From: Bryum argenteum
Taxonomy: Eukaryota; Streptophyta; Bryopsida; Bryales; Bryaceae
Direction of reading: 5' to 3'
Assembly (NCBI GenBank): GCA_037043015.1
Contig: CM073328.1
Span: forward strand, 5,939,409-6,003,408
DNA: 64,000 bases
A model generated the notes under the pieces. The model did not search any database. It was not told the origin of the DNA and saw only the letters and a program-made list of their open reading frames with translations. Within the stretch, counting starts at the first letter, position 1; each line of letters begins with the position of its first letter. Of this stretch, positions 55,803-64,000 are shown piece after piece. The position numbers and the translations under genes are program-made.

Positions 55803-58165
55803 ATGCCATCTCCCGTTCCTGATTCATCCAGCAGCATTTCAGCTTCAGAGTCGACTCCTGTAATAGCAGGTATGCATGAGATTTCTCCACCTCCCAATTC
55901 ATGCATCAAGTTAATGTTATCATTGCCCGCCAATGGATCATTGAAGATGATGATGATCAAGAACCCAAAAATGAGACGCCAGATTCTTAGATGGTCCAGC
56001 ATTCGAATTGCTTGTGGTGATATGAGAATTTATTCGCCATCCATGCATGGTTCAAGAAGCAGGCCTCGATTATCAGGAGCTCATTTGAAAGTGATAGGAA
56101 TGAGTGAAGCTCCGGTGGCTGTGAAAGAGGAAGTGGGCATGGAAGAGGAGGGAGGCTCTTCCATTGTAACGCTTCGAACGAGGACAATTGTTCGTCGCCA
56201 CATTGTGAAAGCCAATCCGCTGAAACATGTTGCTCATCTTCTTCGTCAGAAACTAGTTGCTGCTAATGGCGCTCCATGTAATATGCTCCAGGTCTACCTC
56301 CCATGCCATCAAATTGTAGGATGATTAACCTCATTTTCTATTCAAAAACTATCGGTTATGAAAATTAAGCATGGCAAATCAGTTGATTAGCTGTAGAAAT
56401 TGGAATGAAGGATGTGAATGACGGATTTCGTGTGGGTTTCAGGTGGCGTTGGAGCTTCACTCTCAATCACAAGTATGATCAAACCCCTGTTCTTGGCATA
56501 TGATTTCTCCGATTCTGTTGTATGAGGGTACATGATTATCGGATTATTTTGCCATCAACTATCACGGTAGTTGATTAGAAGCTGAGTTTTCTATTCTGAA
56601 GTTCGGTGCATTGATAATACCATGTTATATTTGCTGCAGGATAAGCAGGACACAACCCTTCGAAGGATCTACGATGTGGTGAATGTATGTGAAGGAGCAG
56701 GTACACTGCCAATTCATGATAAATTCTTTCAAGAAAACGCGGATAGAACGAGAATACGGGTAGTTTATTTCCCGAATTCTTAAACCCCAATTCCTAATGA
56801 GTTAGCTATTTTCGTTTTAGGGTTTCTGGCTCGCACAGGACCTGAGCCTTCATCCGAGTTAAAGGCTTCAGATCATCAAAGATATTTCCCTTCCCGACGA
56901 ACTGAAAAGAGGAGCCTTAGGGGTGGCGCTGCAATCCAGTAAGTCTGGTTGCTGCTGCAGTACTCACACCCACAAATCCCTACCCCTAGATGCTCATCTT
57001 CATCATCATGTCAAGCGAAATCCAACAACATCGTATCTGTCAGTAGCGAAAAACTGGACGATTTTGCTGCTCTCAAATTGTGGTTAGTCAATCTTTCTGA
57101 TGTCGCATTTCGAGGAATTTGGCAGGTGGGTGGGTGGCTCCTTCGATGGTGTACTTGGCGAAGTCTCTTGCAAGGACCGGAAGCTTTTGCTTGAGGTTTT
57201 TCTCCTCTTCTCCACTTACACGGTGTAATCTGCTATCAGTATGTGTGAATTGAAAAACACGAACTAGAAGCTCTTCATGAGTAAACTATCAAATGTGCCT
57301 CCTGTGAAGGTTTCTTTGTTATCGTTCCTCCAGGTGGAGAAGTGTCACATTGTTGACAGGATACATCAAAAGAGGAAGCTCTGCGATACATTGAGCAAGC
57401 AGGTACGCACCCTGTTATATCTGCAATTGAGTTAGGAATACGAATCTAATTATATGCATCAAAAACAATCAAACATCCCCAACTTATGCTGATTCTGATT
57501 ACTTGAAATTTTCTGTTACTGTATGATCAGGTGGCGGTGTTGGAAAAGCTTGTGGAAGAGAATCAGACCCAGAGCAGCAATGAAGATGCAATGACAAAAT
57601 CGGAAACATCAGCAGATCACAGTGACATTTACAGAGACTTGTCTTCACTCCACTCACTGGAAGGCTTTTGTGATGTTGAGTACTTGATTTGCGAGCCACG
57701 GCCGAAACGACTGCATCTGCCATTCGTGATGCTTGCAACTCACCCAGCCGCGTAAGTACCTTCTGCTCTTGGCTTCCATTCGGTTGCAGGCTTATATCAA
57801 ATATTTCTACTTCGATGCGAGAATTGAAGAAAGCCTGTTCACCATGAAACAACACAAAATTGGATCCTAATTCTTTTCAGAGTATTTTGCTCAAAAAGTA
57901 TTAAATCTGTGTTTCAGTGATTCGATAATGAATTGCTGTGTGGATCTGCAGCAACGTGGAGATTCGTATGACTGGTGAACCTCCCCATGAAGTCCATGTG
58001 CTGCTGGATCAAAGCTACTGCTTAATGGATCACATCCAAATGATTAAGCTGTTGCCTGAAGGTCGAGCAGGCAATCCATCCAGGCAGAGCAAGGGCACAA
58101 TCGCCCCTGCATACTTGAACCCTCACAGCAATTTAGTAGTAGAGGAGCAAGTTCATAATGCATAG
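55803..58165 (+). CDS. Divergent DP protein (E2F dimerization partner)
   Basis: Eight exons in phase: 55803-56291, 56443-56472, 56640-56700, 56821-56938, 57044-57125, 57334-57402, 57531-57751 and 57952-58165, giving 427 residues. DP proteins pair with E2F to bind S-phase promoters. After a low-complexity N-terminus, exons 2-3 give a winged-helix recognition segment DKQDTTLRRIYDVVNVCEG (about 174-192), which aligns with DP DQKNIRRRVYDALNVLMA but reads RRIYDVVNV as in E2F. Exons 6-7 form a coiled coil (VDRIHQKRKLCDTLSKQ, LEKLVEENQ). Exons 7-8 give LPFVMLATHPAANVEIRM and a following VLLDQSYCLMDHIQMIKLL, which fit the DP dimerization domain's LPFILV-type strand. The DNA-binding domain is degenerate, so this may be an accessory or subfunctional DP. 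Small exons 2 and 5 are the least certain. Confidence 0.75.
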
Positions 58166-58330
58166 CAGGCATTTAAGAATGTGAATGTCGAAGAGGGTCC
58201 TAAGAAACTGAGAGAATTTACCTCAGAGCCCTCACAGTCGGTTAGTAGTAGAGAAGAGCTAGTTCTTGATGCATTTTAGACCCTCTGAGATTTACGACAA
58301 AGAGGGTCTCAAATGCATTAAGAATCTGGG
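58120..58330. repeat. Tandem duplication at the DP 3' end
   Basis: The DP stop-codon region (CCTCACAGCAATTTAGTAGT, 58123) recurs about 110 bp later as CCTCACAGTCGGTTAGTAGT (58232). A third trace (AAAGAGGGTCTCAAATGCAT) lies near 58300. The duplication extended the 3' end. Confidence 0.75.
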
Positions 58331-58655
58331 TGTACCCCACCTCAGAGTGGATAGTAAACAGATTTTAGTTAGTTCATTTGGTGCTGATGTAAATGCATCA
58401 GCAATAAATGGCCTGGATAGCAACCATGCATACATCCTGGCGAACTCAACTGCTCTGAATCAAATGAAATCGTTGTTTCAGAAATTCGGTGTCGAAGTGA
58501 TTGGATCAGATTTAGAGACTTTTATCACGAATGATAAAGCATGCTTCTTTGCACCATTTCACCCTGTCATTGCTATGATAGTCTACAACATTATTTTATA
58601 TGTTGGATTAAAACCGAGTCTTACAAATGGACACTATTTAGAGGGAAAGCCATAA
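58269..58655 (+). CDS. Small ORF downstream of DP, doubtful
   Basis: A frame of 128 residues from ATG 58269 (MHFRPSEIYDKEGLKCIK) opens inside the duplicated DP tail and runs to 58655, with LFQKFGVEVIGSDLETFI and a hydrophobic stretch near its end. No family is recognised. It may be a 3' UTR frame, a remnant of an alternative DP terminal exon, or chance. Confidence 0.25.
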   Translation: MHFRPSEIYDKEGLKCIKNLGVPHLRVDSKQILVSSFGADVNASAINGLDSNHAYILANSTALNQMKSLFQKFGVEVIGSDLETFITNDKACFFAPFHPVIAMIVYNIILYVGLKPSLTNGHYLEGKP

Positions 58656-58925
58656 CATGTTGCAACATGGTTTCAACTAGAGAGCCAACGATATATAACA
58701 ACTAACCACAAGAATTGCAGAGCCAGAAAATTGCAACATCAAGGATCATGACAAGTCAAGTAGACAACAAATATATAGAATGGACAATAGGAGTGACTGG
58801 TTTCAAAACAAAACAGGATCGAGCACATGAGCCCTTCCAAACTGACCATGAACCGATCACATCTTAACTGAACGTTGAGCATTTCTACTGATATATACCT
58901 ATACATGCTCTTCCACGGGGACCGA

Positions 58926-59354
58926 TCACTCAGCTTTGGCGTTTGGGCAATCGGGCACGAACTTGTGGGTGGCAATCCACCAGGTACTCCCCGCAAAGTC
59001 CTTCACAGCACACACGCGGTCGCCATAAAATTCATCTTTCGGCGCTTGCACAGACTCCGCGCCGTTCTGCAACGCGAGCGCATACGTAGCGTCCACATCT
59101 TCCACGTAAATGTAGAACCACGCCGGTACAGCTGGGTGCTCCTTCGAAGCCTCCCCGAGCATCACCGCAGTCCCGTCGATGCTCACAAGCGCATGCCTCA
59201 CAGTTGCGTTATCATCGCTCATCATCTTGTTCAAGCACTCCGCTTTAAACACCGTCGTCATAAAGTCGATCACCTTCAGAGCGTCCTTGCACACCAAGTA
59301 CGTCGACAGCGTGCTCGGCTGCCCCACTGGTCGCCATGGCCTCGAGCTCGCCAT
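58926..59354 (-). CDS. VOC-superfamily (PhnB/glyoxalase-like) protein
   Basis: An intron-free frame of 142 residues. It shows the paired beta-alpha-beta modules of the VOC fold: YLVCKDALKVIDFMTTVFKA, then RHALVSIDGTAVMLGEAS, and in the second half FYIYVEDVDATYALALQNGA followed by EFYGDRVCAVKDFAGSTWWI and ATH. The HAxVxIxG, MLGE and FYGDR...WxIATH pattern is that of the PhnB-like branch, common in bacteria and present in plants as small unassigned proteins. These bind a metal through conserved His/Glu and act on varied substrates; none can be assigned here. It is transcribed away from the second VOC gene at 59944. No transit peptide is apparent. Confidence 0.85.
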   Translation of the reverse strand: MASSRPWRPVGQPSTLSTYLVCKDALKVIDFMTTVFKAECLNKMMSDDNATVRHALVSIDGTAVMLGEASKEHPAVPAWFYIYVEDVDATYALALQNGAESVQAPKDEFYGDRVCAVKDFAGSTWWIATHKFVPDCPNAKAE

Positions 59355-59943
59355 CGAAATGCTTACAGTCTCAGACCTTCCTGGATGCTAATGCTCTCAG
59401 ACTCACAGGGATGCTAATTCTCTCACGAGTCGGTTGCGAAAGGTGGCTGCGATCGGCATTTATGGGAGTAGCGCAAGAGATCTTCCTTCTCAAGCTGCGG
59501 GATAGACGGGGTATGTTTGAAATTCTTTTGAGTAGACTTCCAGGAAAGAGGGTCGACAACTTCATGGAGAGTACTATTTTCAGTACTGTATGGGTCGATT
59601 GCTAATAATGAGGAAGTGATCGTGTCGTTGAAGCTTTTGCAGTCATAAATAGCTGTGATAAGCGTCAATGTGAATAAGCGCCGTGATAATCAATATTTAA
59701 TTCCAGAGCTTCACCTTGAAGCTTGGCACCTTCAATCCATAAGAATGACGGCTAGAATTGATGAGATCCAAACCCCCATCTCCGCTTCCGAAATTGCCCT
59801 GCCCTTCGCTTGACACTCCGCTAGCCAACTCTTGTAAGTACTGCCCAGTATCTCGTCCGATTGTTGTTGCTTTGTTGTAAGCGATCTTTTGAGGCCAACG
59901 GATCGGGCTTGTGCAGTGATTGTGAATTAGAGGACTGTGAGCG
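59355..59943. promoter_or_regulatory. Shared region between divergent VOC genes
   Basis: About 590 bp between the two VOC start codons. It must hold both promoters. No TATA box or conserved motif pair stands out. Short frames here are unsupported. Confidence 0.4.
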
Positions 59944-60414
59944 ATGGCGAAGATTACGCCCTGTCTGTGGTTCGACGGTAATGCGGAGGAAGCGGCGACT
60001 TTCTACAGCAAGCTGCTTCCGGATTCATCACTCGACGCTGTGATCCGTGCCCCGGCCGACAATCCGAGCACGGAGAAGGGGGCGGTGTTGCTGGTGAAGT
60101 TCACGGTGGCGGGGCAGAAGTTCCTAGGCCTCAACGGCGGGCCGCAGTTCAAGTTCACGGAGGCAGTGTCGTTTACCATCGACTGCGAGGATCAAGCTGA
60201 GATCGACCATCTGTGGGATACTCTGATCTCTGGCGGTGGTCAGGAGTCATCTTGCGGCTGGCTCAAGGACCGATTCGGCCTCTCCTGGCAGATCGTCCCT
60301 AAGGTGCTCCCCCAGCTCATGAGCGACACCACTGATCCCTCGCGCGCGCAGCGAGTTATGCAGACCATGATGACGATGAAGAAGTTTGATGTCGCCAAGC
60401 TCACTTCTGCTTAA
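59944..60414 (+). CDS. PhnB-like VOC protein, 3-demethylubiquinone methyltransferase-named family
   Basis: An intron-free, GC-rich frame of 156 residues matching the whole length of the bacterial and fungal 3-dmu-9_3-mt (PhnB) family: ITPCLWFDGNAEEAATFYSK at the start, VAGQKFLGLNGGPQFKFTEA, SFTIDCEDQAEIDHLWDTL, CGWLKDRFGLSWQIVP and VMQTMMTMKKFDVAKL at the end. Despite its Pfam-era name, the family is not a methyltransferase. It has the VOC fold, and the true substrate is mostly unknown. Close matches are typical of bacteria and fungi, and lack of introns next to many-exon neighbours would fit horizontal acquisition, but short host genes also lack introns. It lies head-to-head with a second, only distantly similar VOC gene. 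Confidence 0.92.
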   Translation: MAKITPCLWFDGNAEEAATFYSKLLPDSSLDAVIRAPADNPSTEKGAVLLVKFTVAGQKFLGLNGGPQFKFTEAVSFTIDCEDQAEIDHLWDTLISGGGQESSCGWLKDRFGLSWQIVPKVLPQLMSDTTDPSRAQRVMQTMMTMKKFDVAKLTSA

Positions 60415-61082
60415 GATTCATAGTGCTCATCTTTTTCCTCCATATCCACCTTATTACCGCAGCTTCGATGAGTTTAGTACTGAGCTAGTATTACTGTGTC
60501 GGATTTTTGTCCTCGACGGCCTCGAATCATTTTACGGCCGGACAATCGTTGTCTCCTTGCTTCTGTAAATCTACATATCTGCCAGCGATACTTTTACTGA
60601 ATACCGTGATGTCTTGCTTGCTCCCAATTGTCTCCACTTTGAATGTGTCCCTTTTACAATCGAATATCTGTTTCTCAAGGCGCCACATTCTTGACATACG
60701 CCGTCGTATTTCGCGACGACGTGTTGTCATATTCTCGGAATACGTGTTCTGTTCCTTTTCCTCTTTTTAACATGTCTTTTTTGGCGTCGAGCTTCGTCGC
60801 ATCAGATGCAGTAAAGCATCGAGAGCAGGGACGTTGAGATTGTTCCACTTTCGATGACGACGACGTATCAAATTCGAGATCTGTCCCAGTACTAAAGGAA
60901 CTGAGTACAAAAGAATGTTTTAACAATAGTTCTGATGCTGTGGATGTACAGTCTATGATAGCTGTTCCTACTGAATTTCAAAAAATTACACCATCTCCAG
61001 CGTTCCTTAGACCTAACTCGAATACCCTGATGCATATTATACAAAGTCCATCAATGGACTGAATTTCCTAAGCGAATAATAG
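60415..61082. other. 3' regions of the VOC and FIP37 genes
   Basis: Convergent 3' ends. Short GC-containing frames on both strands around 60640-60930 have no family resemblance. Confidence 0.4.
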
Positions 61083-64000
61083 TTACTTGTCAGCATCCTT
61101 CTCCTCGAGCGGTTGATCTTGTTCTTCGGTCATGGTAGTTGGCTCCTCCCGTCTCGACTGCTCATCCAATTGCTTTTGAAGCTCAGCAAGTCGGTAGTTA
61201 CTTTTCTGCAACTCTCTCTGCAGACTGTACACCTGCAACAGAGACAAAAGCCAGCTTTAAGGCTCCATAGTTCAATAAATGCAGTATGTATGCCTTTACT
61301 AATGTCAAACGTGAACTACTCCAACTTGTGGTATGTGCCTAGAGGCACATAAGTCAAGGTCCTTAGAATGAAATATGAAAAACCATGAGCATGGACATCC
61401 GAAACGAGGAGAAAGTGATGTAAGTGATAGTGATCAGATACTTACCGTCTGCTGCGACCGTTCCAACTCGTAATTAGCCTCCTCGACAGTCTCGTACAGT
61501 TCTGCAGAGACAAAGCAGCAAGAATGTAATTCAAAATGCGCCAATGCAATCTAAAAGGTACATAATCAGAGTACATTAACCGACTCGAATGAATGGCAGG
61601 GTAGAGGTATAATTGACCTGTATAACACCGCCGAAGTTCTGCATTTACAGATTTTTGCACTGCCAGCCGCGTTCCTAATTCGTGAACCTGCCGCAACCAC
61701 AGACCAAAACGATCAGGATCCTCAAAAACCAGCCAAAGAACAATTATCTCATAATCAAATAAAAAGTGTAACTGAACGCATTTTGCACCTTTTAACAAAA
61801 TTACTGATCCCCGCACACTCGCTTGCAATATCCATAGTACGGTTCATGGGTGACATAGTTTTGACTGACCTTTCCCTCGGAAGCCTCACGGCCTATTTCA
61901 GTGTTCTCTTCCTGTAGCGTGCGACACTTCGCCATCAAAAGCTTCCCATGCTTGCTATGGGGGGTAAACTGTACAGCTGCAAGGTCGTCTTGCAGCTCCT
62001 TTACCCTCTTCTCAGCAGCTTCAAGTTCTTTCTGTGAGCAAGTAGAACGCCTCGTCAGTGCACGCCTTCAAAGACCCTCGTTTATAGATCCAATAATTCA
62101 ACAGCATTTTCGTACAAAATCAGATCACTGTTCAGATGCCAATGTAATGTTATACTGATGCACACAGATAGAGTTAATTAACTCCGAATACATAGCACTA
62201 ACATGATTCAAAAACGTTAACTCAGCATAGTTTAAATTAAAGCCTATTACCATGTCAGTATGATGGAGGGCATTTCTGTGGAAAATACAATCAAGTCGAT
62301 AGGGTAGTGTATCACCTTCATGCGTGTGAACTCGGCATGAATAGCAGGGTCTAACAACAATCGCCGAGTCTGGACGGATCAACAAACGATGCATGTCACG
62401 CCCACTTTCAAGGGTCCAAAGTAAATTTCAAACAAGTAGAACCCATGGTCCTAACGAAGAACTCAGTTGTTTCTATTCATTTTGGAGTAAGTGTATGTTG
62501 CTTGTATGTTGCTTGCCTAACCTGTTGCATTGAGGGCTTTGACATCAGCTTCAAGTCATGGACGGTGCTCTGGAGGTTAGCGCAACATACAATAGAGTTA
62601 ATCCAAGATAATAGATTACCGAAGGATGCTCAAATTCCAAGCAATCTTTCCAGCCTTACCTTCAAATCCACAACCTCCTGTTCTGTCGTAGCAAGTTTCA
62701 CGACAATCACACTTTCCCTCCGCTTAGCATTCAAAAGCTGCACAAAGCAATTGAACGTCAGATATGAGACGATATTTACTCTTAATGCGTTCCACCATCT
62801 ACAAACTAGACTACAGGGACAAAATGCATAGAAAGAAATGCATACGGTGAAAGCAGGATCAGACCTGCTCCTTTAATTGCCTCTCTGAAGCCTGAAGCTT
62901 TTGCAATGCCTGCACAACCACCGCCGGTTCTGAATACAAAGCAATCAAGCCAAAAGTCAATCTTAGGGTAAGTAGCGACAAAAGAAAATTAAAGCTGAAA
63001 GTTCAAAGCGGCCCCATTACCCTAACGTCCTTGAATCACTATAAGTATGATCTATTTATATCCTCGTAAAAAAATAGTCAATATAGTGCTGAATAGCATA
63101 TTACTACGAGAAGAAAAAGCTAGGTCTGCTTTAACTAGTCACTTTTGCGAAGTTTTGTATGATACAAATTAGTTTCTTACTTAACAGGTGTTCCATTTCT
63201 GTGATTTTCAAACCTAAAACTATCGTTAGAGGATATCGTGAAGTGATACCAGGAGTGACTCCCGGGGGTAGAACTGAGTTCTCATTTGTGAAACCAGTTG
63301 TCCACTTCTCGAGCTCCCCCTTTGCAGCCTCAAGAGATGCCTGCAGAGGTATTTCACAAAAGCGTGAGATAAACTGATGCACATACTTCTAGGCTCCTCC
63401 ACACTCACAAACCCTCTAGGAGAATGAGAAGACTTGGACGACCGAATGAATGTGGAATTTTACCTTCAACTCAGTAATTGTGCTGTCACGATCTTCCAAG
63501 CTGAATCATCACAAAGGCTTGGGTTAGCCACAATCGGAATAGACACATCATATCATGCTGGAGTAAACAATCTCAATAAATCGAAAGTACATCTTTGAAT
63601 GGTACAAGAGAGTGTCAACACATGAAATTGGTGATAATGCTAACTGGAAGGGTGCAAACCACTTTAAGGAAGCTTATCAGAACCAATTACATGTCGCCCA
63701 CTTCAAGACGAGGTGTCTATACCTGGATCGCAGGTTGAGGATGGTTGTAGTAGCATGGTCACTAGAAGGTCCATGAGAGGCATATATCTGTTCGCAACCA
63801 TATGAGGAGATTAGTCTTCAAATAACAGTTCTTCATCGAGAAGTTTCTTAGCTGCAAATTTTCACTGCTTGCAACTGGATTCTTATCGAAGTACAAGAAA
63901 TAATGCAACTTAATTCTCAGTGTGTATTCACATGAATCTTCTTAGGATGGATTCTCAACCTTTTTCGAGGGATACAACTCCTCTTCATCGTCATCTAGGT
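61083..64000 (-). CDS. FIP37: FIP37/WTAP, m6A methyltransferase complex subunit (5' end outside window)
   Basis: Twelve phase-consistent exons are visible, minus strand: from the edge to 63960, 63787-63723, 63500-63464, 63340-63250, 62929-62865, 62737-62660, 62569-62522, 62369-62316, 62031-61870, 61687-61618, 61501-61446 and 61232-61083; about 305 residues. It follows plant FIP37 block by block: LDDDEEELYPSKK, ILNLRSSLEDRD, SLEAAKGELEKWTTGFTNEN, TRRLLLDPAIHAEFTRMK, DDLAAVQFTPHSKHGKLLMA then KCRTLQEENTEIGREASEGK, HELGTRLAVQKSVNAELRR, ELYETVEEANYELERS, and an acidic tail. FIP37 is the coiled-coil scaffold that holds MTA/MTB in nuclear speckles for mRNA adenosine methylation. The N-terminus lies past the right edge. 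No damage seen. Confidence 0.95.

Noticed and set aside
60640-60930. Gene between the VOC and FIP37 genes
   Set aside because: Short frames on both strands, no start context, splice sites or family similarity; the region is the 3' end of two convergent genes.

Overview
The window is nuclear DNA of a land plant or close streptophyte relative. The evidence is spliceosomal introns, a chloroplast-type transit peptide, and clear homologues of plant FIP37, AP5B1 and DP. CACTA-type and Stowaway-type MITEs fit the same picture. A plant carrying both an Sgf73/ataxin-7 (SCA7-domain) gene and a fungal-type DD34E Tc1 element looks more like a bryophyte or another non-seed lineage than a seed plant. That placement is inference and cannot be proved from this window.

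Layout. 0-14 kb is AT-rich and gene-poor. It holds a RING-CH pseudogene (0.6-1.6 kb), an unrecognised three-exon gene on the minus strand (3.36-4.53 kb) with a decayed relative at 10.1-11.1 kb, a 17-bp minisatellite, dispersed repeats and a 938-bp long-TIR transposon relic. 15.0-20.4 kb is a 12-exon minus-strand gene with an AT-hook-like motif and an SCA7 domain. 21.3-21.8 kb is a solo LTR with a heat-shock-element cluster, and 22.6-25.6 kb is a two-level satellite array. 28.5-32.9 kb is AP5B1, five exons on the plus strand. 34.1-35.7 kb is a decayed Tc1 element with intact ends. 36-44 kb holds foldback CACTA MITEs, duplicated blocks, a pogo-like MITE and fragments of a decayed gene. 45.4-48.4 kb is an eight-exon minus-strand gene for a predicted plastid AsmA/TamB-like protein. 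49-54.2 kb is nested inverted repeats, a purine-skewed tract and a 3-kb tandem array. 55.8-60.4 kb has a divergent DP gene and two head-to-head VOC-fold genes. 61.1-64.0 kb is FIP37 on the minus strand, cut by the window's right edge.

The recognised genes are mostly housekeeping: m6A writer complex, AP-5 trafficking, SAGA-type chromatin regulation, E2F/DP cell-cycle control and a plastid envelope or thylakoid protein. They form no obvious shared pathway. The only gene-level arrangement that suggests joint regulation is the VOC pair, whose start codons face each other across about 590 bp. Exon boundaries were set by eye from GT/AG sites and checked by reading-frame phase; in the SCA7, FIP37, AP5B1, DP and AsmA-like models every junction keeps phase.
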